A stretch of 64,000 bases of DNA from Actinophytocola sp036402745. Lineage in GTDB: Bacteria; Actinomycetota; Actinomycetes; Mycobacteriales; Pseudonocardiaceae. The position numbers and the translations under genes are program-made. The stretch lies in NCBI RefSeq assembly GCF_036402745.1, contig NZ_DASWSJ010000245.1, forward strand, positions 1 to 64,000, written 5' to 3'. Under the pieces are notes generated by a model. It saw nothing but the letters and a program-made list of their open reading frames with translations. It had not been told where the DNA came from and ran no database searches. Of this stretch, positions 18,711-27,259 are shown piece after piece (position 1 is the first letter of the stretch; each line of letters opens with the position of its first letter).

Positions 18711-19349
18711 CTAGGTCTTGTCGGCGGGGAACTCGGCCTTGTAGCCCAGCGACTGGAACATTCCGGTGAGCATCGTGCGGGTGTTGCGTTTCGCGCGGTC
18801 GGTGAGGCCGGCCTTCTTCGCGGCGTCGGCGATCTTGTGCTCGGCGAGGACGTAGAACTCCTGTTGGTCCGGCGGGTTGAACAGGGCCTTCACCCGGTCC
18901 CACACGCCGCGCTCCTGCGAGTACAGGTACGTCCGCTCCTGGTCGATGTTCGGCTTGGCCAGCTTGGGTTCCGGCAGCCGCACCTGGACGGTCTTCTTCT
19001 GGGTGTCGACGGTCAGCGCCTTGTCCTCGAGGCCGCCGAAGTCGACGTAGGAGCTGACCGAGCCCGCGGCCACGAACAGGGTCCTGTTGCCCGCCAGCAC
19101 ATCCGGCACCCACGCGACGTCGTGCTCGAGGTCGACGATGACCTGGAAGTCGCCGACCGCCGCGTGGTACTGGCTGAGGTCCCGGACCGACTGGAGCAGC
19201 GCAGGCTGGCTGCGGTCCTGGGTCCGTTCGGCGAACGGGTTGAGGTTCGGTATCCGGCTGACCAGCCAGAGCAGGGCGACCACAGCCACGACGACGATCG
19301 CGACCGAACGGCCGACTCTCCACAGTGGACTGAGGCTCCTGTCCGTCAT
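18711..19349 (-). CDS. DUF4230 family membrane-anchored protein
   Basis: This is a 212-residue protein with one N-terminal transmembrane helix (about residues 14-34) and an extracytoplasmic DUF4230 domain. That domain contains LQSVRDLSQYHAAVGDFQV and later LVAEHKIADAAKKAG-like helical sequence. Function unknown; the family is found in actinobacteria and Bacteroidetes. GAGGAGG lies six bases before the ATG at 19349, which decides the start. It is downstream of the ABC permease gene on the same strand, with about 100 bp between them. Confidence 0.85.
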   Translation of the reverse strand: MTDRSLSPLWRVGRSVAIVVVAVVALLWLVSRIPNLNPFAERTQDRSQPALLQSVRDLSQYHAAVGDFQVIVDLEHDVAWVPDVLAGNRTLFVAAGSVSSYVDFGGLEDKALTVDTQKKTVQVRLPEPKLAKPNIDQERTYLYSQERGVWDRVKALFNPPDQQEFYVLAEHKIADAAKKAGLTDRAKRNTRTMLTGMFQSLGYKAEFPADKT

Positions 19350-19450
19350 GGCGACCTCCTCGTCCCACAATGGTTTCACGACGGGAGGCGCCTCGCTGAA
19401 CGGCGAGCCGGCCGGCCCCGGGCGAAACTGGGCCGGCCGGCGCACACCGG

Positions 19451-22093
19451 TTACTCCACTCGCCGCACCATCGGCAGGTTCGCCCTGGTGATGAGCATCG
19501 CCACGGCGACCGCGAGCAGCGGCACGACGGCCACGGTGACCGCCAGGTTCTGCCACGGCACGACCATCGCGTCCTGGCCGGTGAGCGGCACCACCGCGTA
19601 CCCGAGCAACCCGCCAACGGCCACCCCGAGCGCCGTGCCCAGTCCACTGAGGACAAACGCTTGCGCGCCGGCCAGCGTGCGCCGCCGCCGCGGCTGCGCG
19701 CCGATGGCCGCGAGCGTCGCGAGGTCGGCCCGGCTCTCCGCGGCCGACAGCGCCACCGTGACGCCCACGCCCAGCAACGTCACCAGCCCGGCACCCGCCG
19801 CCAGCCCCAGGCTCGCCGCGCTGATCTCCGCGTCGTTGTTGCTCTGGACCTGCGTGCTGAGACCGTTGTCCTCCGCGGCGGCGATGGCCGCGTCGATCTC
19901 GTCCCGGGTCGCCGTCGCGGAATGCGTGACGGCGGTGGTGCGCACCACGGTCCGCCAGCCGAGCGCCGCCGCTTTCTCCGCCGACACGAACGCACCCGGC
20001 AGCGCGTAGTAGCTGGTGCCCTCGGGCCGGTGGCCGCGGTACCCGGGCAGCCCGACCGGGGCCACACCGTCCACACCGGACAGCGCGTGCGCGGTGCCGT
20101 CGGCGCCGATGAGGCAGTCGTCGAGCGTCACGACCTTGCCCGCGCCGAGCGCCGCCCGCATCGCCGCGTCCGGCTTGCCGCCGGTGGCGACCTCCAGCAC
20201 CTCCGGGGTGGCCACGCCGACCTCACCCGAGACGTAGCCGCAGGTCTCGTCCGCCGTGCCGACGTAAACCGGCTCCTCGCCGACGAACAGGACCGGGACC
20301 TCGCGCACCTTCGCGCCGGGCAGCTCGCCCGCCACGTCCTTGCTCCCCGCGACGAGGTCGGCGCGCACCGCGTCGGCGGTGGAGCCGTTGGTCTCGAGCG
20401 CCGGGTCGGACGTCACCAGCACGGTGTTGTCCGGGATGGTCACGAAGTCCTCGGCGCCGGCCGCGGCGAAGGTGAACGCGAGGGTGACCGAGCCGGTCAC
20501 CACGATCATGATCGCCGCGATCGCCGGCACGGTCCGGTGCCGGTGGCGCCCCGCGTCGCGCACGGCCAGCCGTCCCGACAGCGGCAGTCGCCCGCCGATC
20601 CGGGCCAGCGTGCCGAGCAGGCCCGAGGTGACCGTGATGACGCCGACGATCGCGACGAGCCCGGCGAGCAGCACCCCGGCCGTCGGGAGCATCAGGTCGG
20701 GGCTCGGGACGTACTGGGCCCCGCCCTCGGCCATCGCGGCGACGTAGTCGGCGATGGAATGCCGCGCCACCAGGCCGGACAGGACGACGCCCGCGATGCC
20801 CACCCCCAGGAGGACCACCCCGAGCACCGGCAGCCGGGTGCGCAGCCGGGTGCTGCGGAACCGTTGCGCCAGCGCGTCCACCGGCCGCATCCGCGCCACC
20901 CCGATCGCCGGCACCAGCGCCGCCGCGAGCCCGGACAGCAGGCCGATCCCGCCGGCGAGCAGCAGCTCGGGCCAGCCGAAGGTCCAGCCGTCGATCAGCT
21001 TGCCGGTGAGCCGTTCCCACAGCGGCTCGGCGAGGACGGTCGCCAGCACGCCGAGGGTGAGCCCGCCGAGCGCGCCGAGCATCCCGAGGAAGAGGCCCTG
21101 GGCGAGCACCGTGCGCCGCACGTGCGCGGCGCTGCCGCCGTTGGCGCCGATCAGCCCGAGGTCGCGGACCTGCCGGCGGGCACCGACGGCGAACGCGGCA
21201 CCCGCCAGCAGCACCACCTCGAGCACCCCGAAGCCGACGACCAGCGCGACCGGCCCGGCCGTCTCCACGAAGTCGCCGCCGGAGACCACCTGCTGGCCCG
21301 GGTAGCGCTCCGGGTTCAGGTACAGGTCGCGCGGGTCGAACAGGACGCCGTGCTCGGCGAGCCCCGGCCAGACCGTGGCCGGATCGGTGCCGTCCGGCAG
21401 GTCGACGAGGTAGCGCCGCTGCGCCTCGCCGTATCCCTTGGCGCTGCGGGTGAGCGCGGACCCCGGGGGCGCCACCACGGTCTCCAGGCCCAGCGCCTTC
21501 GGGTGGACGGCGAGGCCGGTGACCGCGACGGTCGGCCCGTTCTGCGCGGTGACGGTGGCGCCGGGCCGCAGGTCGCCGCCGTCGAGGAGGCCCAGCCGGC
21601 CGGCCAGCGACTCGGTCACCAGGGCCTCGCCCGGCCCGTGCGGCAACCGGCCCGCGGCGAGCCGCACCACGTGGTCGGTCAGCGGGTCGCCGACGGTGAC
21701 CAGGTTCAGCTCCGTGCGGACGATCCGGTCGCCCTGCGCCAGGCGCAAGGAGTAGCCCTCGACGTCGGGCACGGCGCGCGAGCCGGGCGGCAGCAGCGCG
21801 GCGAGGTCGACGTCCCTCGGGTCCCGCTCGGGGTCCTTCGACGACGGCTGCGGGTAGGTGCCCGGGAGCCGGCCGGGCAGCGACAACCGGTCGGTGACCT
21901 CGGCGATGCCGTCGGCCGAGCCCATCGTCCCCTGTACCCGGTACTCCGGGCCCCTCATCGTGCGCAACAGCCCGTCCATCACCGTGGCACCCGCGATCGG
22001 CACCGCGATGAGGCTGGCGATGAGGACCGACCGCCCGAGCTGCCGCCGCACCGACCGCCGGGCTATCCGCAGCGCGGGCCGCCAGCCGCTCAC
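19451..22093 (-). CDS. FtsX-like ABC transporter permease
   Basis: This is an 880-residue permease with two FtsX domains. There is an N-terminal helix (about residues 18-40), a large extracytoplasmic domain, a four-helix block in the middle, and a second extracytoplasmic domain. A terminal FtsX block ends GLLGYAVVPLTGQDAM... MVRRVE. The type belongs to MacB/LolCDE-like systems that move lipids, peptides or antibiotics, or sense them; no substrate is evident. GTG 22093 overlaps the ATPase stop by four bases (GTGA), showing translational coupling. The cotranscribed PadR gene is the likely controller. Confidence 0.9.
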   Translation of the reverse strand: MSGWRPALRIARRSVRRQLGRSVLIASLIAVPIAGATVMDGLLRTMRGPEYRVQGTMGSADGIAEVTDRLSLPGRLPGTYPQPSSKDPERDPRDVDLAALLPPGSRAVPDVEGYSLRLAQGDRIVRTELNLVTVGDPLTDHVVRLAAGRLPHGPGEALVTESLAGRLGLLDGGDLRPGATVTAQNGPTVAVTGLAVHPKALGLETVVAPPGSALTRSAKGYGEAQRRYLVDLPDGTDPATVWPGLAEHGVLFDPRDLYLNPERYPGQQVVSGGDFVETAGPVALVVGFGVLEVVLLAGAAFAVGARRQVRDLGLIGANGGSAAHVRRTVLAQGLFLGMLGALGGLTLGVLATVLAEPLWERLTGKLIDGWTFGWPELLLAGGIGLLSGLAAALVPAIGVARMRPVDALAQRFRSTRLRTRLPVLGVVLLGVGIAGVVLSGLVARHSIADYVAAMAEGGAQYVPSPDLMLPTAGVLLAGLVAIVGVITVTSGLLGTLARIGGRLPLSGRLAVRDAGRHRHRTVPAIAAIMIVVTGSVTLAFTFAAAGAEDFVTIPDNTVLVTSDPALETNGSTADAVRADLVAGSKDVAGELPGAKVREVPVLFVGEEPVYVGTADETCGYVSGEVGVATPEVLEVATGGKPDAAMRAALGAGKVVTLDDCLIGADGTAHALSGVDGVAPVGLPGYRGHRPEGTSYYALPGAFVSAEKAAALGWRTVVRTTAVTHSATATRDEIDAAIAAAEDNGLSTQVQSNNDAEISAASLGLAAGAGLVTLLGVGVTVALSAAESRADLATLAAIGAQPRRRRTLAGAQAFVLSGLGTALGVAVGGLLGYAVVPLTGQDAMVVPWQNLAVTVAVVPLLAVAVAMLITRANLPMVRRVE

Positions 22094-22812
22094 GAAGCGC
22101 CCTCGAGGAGGCTGTCGACCGCCGGCGCGGTGCCGGTCTCGTCGACCACGCGGCCGTCGCGCAGGAAGACGATCTGGTCGGCCCACGCGGCGTGCCGGGC
22201 CTCGTGAGTGACCAGCAGGCCGGCCGCGCCCGCGTCGCAGCGGGCGCGGATGACCCGGAGCACCGCCTCGCCCGTGTGCGAGTCGAGCGCGCCGGTGGGC
22301 TCGTCGGCGAGCAGCAACCGGCGCTGGCCGACCAGTGCGCGCGCGATCGCCACCCGCTGCTGCTGGCCGCCGGACATCTCGTCGGGGAACCGGTCGGCGA
22401 GGTCGTCGACGCCGACCTCCGCCAGCGCGGTCATCGCCTCGCCCATGGCGGTCCTGGCCCGGACGCCGTCGAGCTCGCGGGGCAGCGCCACGTTCTCCCG
22501 GGCGGTGAGCGCGGGGATGAGGTTGAGGTCCTGGAAGACGTAGCCGATGCTGCGCCTGCGCAGGGCGGCGAGGCCCGCGCGGGTCTGCTCGCCGAGCCGG
22601 ATGCCCTCGACCATGACCGCGCCCTCGGTCGGGCTGTCGAGCCCGCCGGCCAGGTGCAGGAGCGTGGACTTGCCGGACCCGGACGGGCCCATGACGGCGA
22701 CGAGCTCGCCGGGCCGGACGCCGAAGCTCACCCCGTGCAGGGCGTCGACCGCGGTGGGGCCGGCGCCGTGTACGCGGGTGACGCCGCGCAGCTCGAGTGC
22801 GTAGTCGGTCAC
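22090..22812 (-). CDS. ABC transporter ATP-binding protein (MacB/LolD type)
   Basis: This is the 240-residue ATPase partner of the FtsX-like permease. Walker A is GPSGSGKST, with Q-loop YVFQDLNLIP, signature MSGGQQQRVAIARAL, Walker B LLLADEPTGALD and H-loop VTHEARHA. It overlaps the PadR gene by four bases at its start and the permease by four at its end. The three genes are thus a tightly coupled operon. Confidence 0.93.
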   Translation of the reverse strand: MTDYALELRGVTRVHGAGPTAVDALHGVSFGVRPGELVAVMGPSGSGKSTLLHLAGGLDSPTEGAVMVEGIRLGEQTRAGLAALRRRSIGYVFQDLNLIPALTARENVALPRELDGVRARTAMGEAMTALAEVGVDDLADRFPDEMSGGQQQRVAIARALVGQRRLLLADEPTGALDSHTGEAVLRVIRARCDAGAAGLLVTHEARHAAWADQIVFLRDGRVVDETGTAPAVDSLLEGAS

Positions 22813-23390
22813 CGGGTGACCTCCGTCCGGGGTTCGGCCGTCTCCGTGGCCTTCGCGGGGTTTGCCGGTCGTGGCGCGAACCGGGCCAGCCGGGTCTCGG
22901 AGTGGTCGAGCCAGCGCACCTCGGCCTCCGCCCGGAAGACCATCGAGTCGAGCACCAGCAGCCAGGCCAGGTCCGCCTGCTCATCGGCGGTCGCCTTGAG
23001 CCGGGTGAGCTCCTGGAGGTGGCGCAAGGTGGCGGTGCGCTGGGCCTGGACGACCGACCGCGGGTCGACGCCCGGTGTCGTCACCGCGAGCGCGATCTTG
23101 ATCGCGAGCTCGTCGCGGGGCCGGGCGTCCTGGGTGATCGGGGTGGTGAACCAGCGCACGAGGTCGCCGCGACCGTCGTCGGTGAGCTGGTAGACGACCT
23201 TGCCCTGCTCGTCGGCCTCGCCGGTCTCGGCCACCAGGCCGTCGCGCTGCAGCCGGGACAGGGTTGTGTAGACCTGGCCGATGTTGAGTGGCCAGGTAGC
23301 GCCCGTGGAGCGCTCGAACTCGGATCTGAGCTGGTAGCCGTACATGGGCGCGCGTTCCAGCAGTGCCAGCAGGCCGTACTTGATGGACAT
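22809..23390 (-). CDS. PadR family transcriptional regulator
   Basis: This is a 193-residue repressor with the PadR winged helix at residues 1-75 (MSIKYGLLALLERAPMYGYQ) and a C-terminal helical dimerisation domain of the VirR/Vir type. It is the first gene of the padR-ATPase-permease operon. Its ATG is one base from a 26-bp palindrome (23392-23417), so it very probably represses its own operon and is relieved by a compound exported or sensed by the transporter. Ligand unknown. Confidence 0.92.
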   Translation of the reverse strand: MSIKYGLLALLERAPMYGYQLRSEFERSTGATWPLNIGQVYTTLSRLQRDGLVAETGEADEQGKVVYQLTDDGRGDLVRWFTTPITQDARPRDELAIKIALAVTTPGVDPRSVVQAQRTATLRHLQELTRLKATADEQADLAWLLVLDSMVFRAEAEVRWLDHSETRLARFAPRPANPAKATETAEPRTEVTR

Positions 23391-23391
23391 G

Positions 23392-23417
23392 GATACTGAG
23401 TATGCATACTCGGTATC
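23392..23417. promoter_or_regulatory. PadR operator candidate, 26-bp palindrome
   Basis: The two 13-base halves pair at 12 of 13 positions around the centre TATGCATA. Outer arms are GATAC/GTATC and inner arms GAG/CTC. It directly abuts the padR start codon, the expected place for PadR autoregulation. Confidence 0.75.
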
Positions 23418-23431
23418 TATCGCGCAACTCG

Positions 23432-24274
23432 TCAGCCCTTCGCGGCGCCGACGAACCGCTCGATCTCCGACACCGCGAGGTCGCGGCCGGCCGGCTCGAC
23501 GTAGCGGCGCCGGTACTCGGCGGCGCCCAGCTGCTCGCGCTCGGTCCAGCCGTACTCGGCGAGCAGCGGGCCCACCTCCTCCGGCGCGAGGCCGAAGTGC
23601 CACAGGCGCTGCCGCTCGACGAAGTCCGCGTAGGCGCCGTCGGCCCCGTAGCGGTTCGTGCCGTCGAGGAAGTCGCGCCGGACGTAGGTGAGGACCAGCC
23701 GGCTGCCGGGCGCGGCCTTCGCGAGGACGGCCAGCGTGCGCCGGACGCCGTCCTCGGTGAGGTACTGGGTCACCGCCTCCCAGGTGAACATCGCCGGCCG
23801 GTCGAGCCGGAACCCCTTGGCGGCCAACGCTTCCAGCAGGTCGCCGGTCTCGAGGTCGATGGGCACGAGCCGGACCTGGCCCGCGGCCCGCTTGGCCGCG
23901 AGGTTGGCCGGCAGGTCCACCTCGTACGCGGTGACGCCGGTCGTGCGAGAGGCCCGCGTGTCCATCCCCGCGCCCAGCACGACGAGCTGGTCGATGCCCG
24001 CGTCGACCGCGGCCGCGACCTGGTCGTCGGCGTAGCGCTTGCGGCAGAGCACGCCGCCCCAGAGGCCGGCGGCCTTGCGCTCGGTCGTGCGGACCAGGCG
24101 GTCGCGCAGCACGTGCCAGCGGCAGGCCCGGACCAGCAGGGCGAGCGGCGGCGGGAGGAACCGGATCGCGAGCGGGTCGTCGAGGATCCGCCGCCCGGCG
24201 GGCTCGAACCGCTCCACCGCCGCGATGATCATGGGCCCGAACGCGGTCCGCGCCGCGGGTGGCCTGCGTGCCAT
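23432..24274 (-). CDS. SAM-dependent methyltransferase, TIGR00027/LCMT-like
   Basis: This is a 280-residue class I methyltransferase of the leucine-carboxyl-methyltransferase-like family common in actinomycetes. The SAM-binding motif is VVLGAGMDTRASR near residue 90, followed by acidic YEVDLP and the FTWEAVTQYLTED segment. Members often modify small molecules or polyketides, but the substrate here is unknown. I chose ATG 24274 (MARRPPA), which GGGGAG precedes by five bases. Longer starts at 24304 and 24316 would run into the dyad at 24304-24321. It diverges from padR across the palindrome region. Confidence 0.82.
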   Translation of the reverse strand: MARRPPAARTAFGPMIIAAVERFEPAGRRILDDPLAIRFLPPPLALLVRACRWHVLRDRLVRTTERKAAGLWGGVLCRKRYADDQVAAAVDAGIDQLVVLGAGMDTRASRTTGVTAYEVDLPANLAAKRAAGQVRLVPIDLETGDLLEALAAKGFRLDRPAMFTWEAVTQYLTEDGVRRTLAVLAKAAPGSRLVLTYVRRDFLDGTNRYGADGAYADFVERQRLWHFGLAPEEVGPLLAEYGWTEREQLGAAEYRRRYVEPAGRDLAVSEIERFVGAAKG

Positions 24275-24303
24275 GCCAGCTCCCCGGGACGAGTTGCCAG
24301 TCA

Positions 24304-24321
24304 TTTCAGTTTCCACTGAAA
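24304..24321. promoter_or_regulatory. Inverted repeat upstream of the methyltransferase
   Basis: TTTCAGT-N4-ACTGAAA is a perfect 7-bp dyad 30 bases before the methyltransferase start and 22 bases from the amidohydrolase stop. It is of the size bound by TetR-type repressors. No such regulator is encoded next to it. Confidence 0.45.
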
Positions 24322-24343
24322 CAACGAGCGTGTCACCGCCCGG

Positions 24344-25711
24344 TCAGTTGCTGTGTACTACTCGCCCGGCCACCACGGTCGCCGCCACCATCGTCGCGTC
24401 CAGGATGCGCAGGCCCTCGGCCAGCGGCACCGCCAGCAGGCAGAGGTCGGCGGGCGCGCCCACCTCGACGGCGCGGGGCCGGGCCGGCGCCGAGGCGTGG
24501 CCGAGGAACAACCCGAGCGCGCGCTCCGGGTCCAGCCGCTCGTCGGGTCCCACGACCACGCCGGAGGTCGTGCGCCGGGAGGTGGCCGCGGCGATCGCGG
24601 CCCACGGGTCGAAGTGGCCGAACGGCGCGTCCGTGCTCCCGGCCACCGGCACGCCGGCGTCGAGCAGCGACCGCAGCCGCCACAGGTCGGCGATGTCCCG
24701 GCCGTCGACCTCGGCGAGGTAGGTGTCGCCGCGCTCGGCGATGAAGCCCGGCTGGGTGACGACGACGAGCGAGCGCAGCCGGGGGATCAGGTCGGCGGGG
24801 ATCACCGCGCCGTGCTCGATGCGGTCGCCGGGAACCGAGCCGGCCTCGGCGAGCGCGGACAGCGTCGCGACGAGCTCGACCACCGTCATGCAGTGCACGG
24901 CGACCGGCCGGCCCGCGGTGTGCGCGGCGTAGAACCGGGCGGCCAGCACGCCGACCGACGGGAGCGAGGAGTCGTCGAGGAGGACCTTCACCGGGCCCAG
25001 CGGCAGCCGGTCGCTCACCACGCCGGGCGGCGCCATGCAGTGCACCCGCTGCGGCAGCCCACCGGACGCGAGGAAGTCCACATCGGACTGGGTGAGGTCC
25101 GAGGTGGCCTCGGTGAACCCCGTGATGCCGGCGGCGGCGGCCCGGTCGCCCACCGCGGCCAGGGACATCGCGACCCTCGGCAGCCGGGACGCGAGCCAGC
25201 TGTCGAGGCGGAACAGCCGTCCCGTCGGCCGGCCGAGGTCGTCCCGCTCGACCCCCGACAGCCCGGACCCGGCCGCGTCGACCGCTTGCAGGGCAAGGGA
25301 GTTGAGCATCCACAACACCCCGCTGCGATGCTGCACCCGCACCGGCCGGTCGGCGACCACCGCGTCCAGCTCGACCCGGGTCAGCGGCCCGGCCACGGAC
25401 TCGTGGTACCCGACCGCCCGCACCCACTCGCCCGCCGACAGCCCTGCGGAGGCCGACAGCAGCGCGGCCACGAGGCCGGACCGGTCCCGCACGACCGGCG
25501 GCCCCACCGGCACGGACGCGAGCGCGCCGGCCATGGCCCGCAGGTGGACGTGGTGGTCGTGGAGGCCGGGCAGGAGCGCACCCCCGTGGGCCTCCAGCAC
25601 CGACTCGCCGCCGACCGGACGCAGGCCGGCCCCGGACGCGACGACCCGCCCATCGGCCACGCGCACGCCGACGCCGGTTCGCCCGGCGACCTCGGCGTCC
25701 ACGATGAGCAC
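24344..25711 (-). CDS. Amidohydrolase (YtcJ-like, amidohydrolase_3)
   Basis: This is a 455-residue metal-dependent hydrolase with a small N-terminal beta-domain. The metal site has GLHDHHVHL (about residue 60). Further metal or catalytic residues lie in VHCMTV and RIEHG, and the catalytic Asp in STDAPFGHFDPW. A C-terminal beta segment closes the protein. YtcJ-type enzymes cleave amide or imide bonds of small molecules; the substrate is unknown. GTG 25711 (VLIVDAEV) is chosen because the longer frame is Pro/Arg-rich and non-conserved. Confidence 0.85.
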   Translation of the reverse strand: MLIVDAEVAGRTGVGVRVADGRVVASGAGLRPVGGESVLEAHGGALLPGLHDHHVHLRAMAGALASVPVGPPVVRDRSGLVAALLSASAGLSAGEWVRAVGYHESVAGPLTRVELDAVVADRPVRVQHRSGVLWMLNSLALQAVDAAGSGLSGVERDDLGRPTGRLFRLDSWLASRLPRVAMSLAAVGDRAAAAGITGFTEATSDLTQSDVDFLASGGLPQRVHCMAPPGVVSDRLPLGPVKVLLDDSSLPSVGVLAARFYAAHTAGRPVAVHCMTVVELVATLSALAEAGSVPGDRIEHGAVIPADLIPRLRSLVVVTQPGFIAERGDTYLAEVDGRDIADLWRLRSLLDAGVPVAGSTDAPFGHFDPWAAIAAATSRRTTSGVVVGPDERLDPERALGLFLGHASAPARPRAVEVGAPADLCLLAVPLAEGLRILDATMVAATVVAGRVVHSN

Positions 25712-25840
25712 CTGGCCAGTGTGCGTCCGCGTTCGGGCGGGCGCCAGCGTGGGGCCAGGGTGGGGGGGTGTGCCGGGTGGCCGTGGTGGTCCGCCACTCG
25801 CTCGGCCAGGTTGTCCACAGGCCATCGCGCGCGGACCGAA

Positions 25841-25864
25841 ACCGTCGGTGCCGCCGAATAGACT
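25841..25864 (+). promoter_or_regulatory. RecA-independent damage-promoter-like motif, copy 1
   Basis: ACCGTCGGTG-N8-TAGACT resembles the mycobacterial PafBC-dependent promoter TTGTCRGTG-N8-TAnnnT, matching seven of nine upstream positions, with exact N8 spacing and a TAnnnT hexamer. It is 28 bp after a TTGTCCACAGG sequence. No plus-strand gene follows. Confidence 0.45.
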
Positions 25865-25927
25865 GGAACGCGGGGGGCCCCCGCGAGTCCCGAGCTGTCC
25901 ACAGGGCCGCGGCGGACCGGCCGGAAT

Positions 25928-25949
25928 CGTCGGTTCCCGTCCGTAGGCT
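25928..25949 (+). promoter_or_regulatory. RecA-independent damage-promoter-like motif, copy 2
   Basis: CGTCGGTT-N8-TAGGCT is the second copy of the same arrangement, in an 84-bp tandem duplication whose units both begin TGTCCACAGG (25812 and 25896). The 309-bp gap from 25712 to 26020 holds this duplication and nothing else I recognise. Confidence 0.45.
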
Positions 25950-26020
25950 GGAAACCGGGGCCGGAGGCCACGGCCCGGTCAGGCCGGGAGCCGAGTGGCC
26001 GGGTCAGGGCGGTGGCTGGG

Positions 26021-27235
26021 TCAGGTGGGGTGGCCGGGGTCGTCCGGTTTGCGGTGGCCGCCGTTCGGTAGGTCCAGGGCCATCAACGCGTAGGACACGG
26101 TCAGCGCGGTGTCGAAGTCCTCCAGTGATCGGCCCAGCAGGCTCTCCACCTTGGCCATCCGGTTGATCACCGTGTTGCGGTGGCAGTAAAGGCGCTCCGC
26201 CGCGGCGGCCGGGGACCGGTTCGTGCGCAGCCACGCGGACAGGGTCGTCAGCAGCGCCTGCCGCTCGCCCTCGGGGAGTCTCAGCAGCGGGCCGAGCACC
26301 ACGTCGACGAGTCGGTCGGCCAGGTCGGGGGAGCGCACGAGCAGCGCCGACGGCAGCCGGTCGTCCAGGCGGGCGGTCGCGGGCTCGCCGGCGGGGAGCG
26401 TGCGGAGCGCGAGGACGGCCAGCTCGTGCGCGGTGCCGACCTCGCCCAGCCCGTGCGCCCGCGGGCTCACGCCGACCCGGTCGTGGATCGCCGCGTGCAG
26501 GAGGTCCAGCAGCTTGTCCGGCTCGTGGTGGCCCAGCGCGACGAGCCCGACCGTCTGCCGGGCGTGCGGCTGCCAGATCGAGCGGACGCCGCTGACCGCG
26601 AGCATGTCCTCGGCCGCGGCGAGGCCCGGGCCGCCGTCCCGGGCCAGGTCGGTGACGATCACGAGGTACTCGCCGTCCGGCGGTAGGTCCAGCTCGGCGG
26701 CGGCCTCCGCGGCGAACGCGGCGTCGCGGGCGCGGCCGCGCAGCAGGTCCGCGAACAGGGTGAGCCTGCGGTGCTCGTCGAGCCTGCGCAGCTGCAGCTC
26801 CGTGCGCCGGTAGGCCCGCGCGACGGCCGAGGACGCCTCGTCGACGACGGTCCACACGGCCGCGGCGACGTCGACCATGTCGTCCCAGCAGATCGTGCCG
26901 TCCTCCTTGGCCACCTGGGCCAGCGAGCGCCACACGACCCGGCCGCCGATGCGGAAGGACCGGAGTACGGCCTCCAGCGGCGCGCGCCGCTCGGCCCGGC
27001 GGGTGCCGGTGACGACGGCGGCGTCGAGCGGGTCGATGCCGGGCGGGACGATGTCGCCGAGCATCTGGAGGACGCGCTCGAGGTTGTCCCGGCACGACCG
27101 GTGCAGCTCGTCGGGCGAGACCAGCTCCGCGTCGACGTAGCCGGCGTTCTCGTCGAGGATCTCGTGCACCAGGTCGTCGGTGAGCGCGTCGAGCCGCAGG
27201 ATGACCTGCTGGGTCAGCCTCCGGGTCAGTTCCAT
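26021..27235 (-). CDS. PucR-type helix-turn-helix regulator (CdaR family)
   Basis: This is a 404-residue transcription factor. The N-terminal part is an RsbR-like/GGDEF-derived helical sensory region. The C-terminal PucR HTH (about residues 335-390) contains LRTNRSPAAAAERLYCHRNT followed by VINRMAKVESLLG. PucR proteins regulate catabolic genes such as those for purines or amines. Neighbours that could be targets are the amidohydrolase and a methyltransferase on the same strand. The effector is unknown. Confidence 0.88.
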   Translation of the reverse strand: MELTRRLTQQVILRLDALTDDLVHEILDENAGYVDAELVSPDELHRSCRDNLERVLQMLGDIVPPGIDPLDAAVVTGTRRAERRAPLEAVLRSFRIGGRVVWRSLAQVAKEDGTICWDDMVDVAAAVWTVVDEASSAVARAYRRTELQLRRLDEHRRLTLFADLLRGRARDAAFAAEAAAELDLPPDGEYLVIVTDLARDGGPGLAAAEDMLAVSGVRSIWQPHARQTVGLVALGHHEPDKLLDLLHAAIHDRVGVSPRAHGLGEVGTAHELAVLALRTLPAGEPATARLDDRLPSALLVRSPDLADRLVDVVLGPLLRLPEGERQALLTTLSAWLRTNRSPAAAAERLYCHRNTVINRMAKVESLLGRSLEDFDTALTVSYALMALDLPNGGHRKPDDPGHPT

Positions 27236-27259
27236 GACTGTTCAACGACCGAACGGCGC

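Noticed and set aside
19451..22984. A single permease of about 1,180 residues fused to upstream sequence
   Set aside because: The extra N-terminal stretch is Arg/Pro-rich out-of-frame sequence of the ATPase gene. GTG 22093 with a GTGA overlap is the natural start.
23432..25711. Small natural-product cluster (methyltransferase plus amidohydrolase plus exporter)
   Set aside because: No synthase, synthetase or other scaffold-forming enzyme is present; the genes have separate promoters and regulators.
25811..25821. DnaA box TTGTCCACA as a sign of a replication origin
   Set aside because: Only two weakly related copies occur, without dnaA, dnaN or an AT-rich unwinding region; the promoter-like duplication explains them better.
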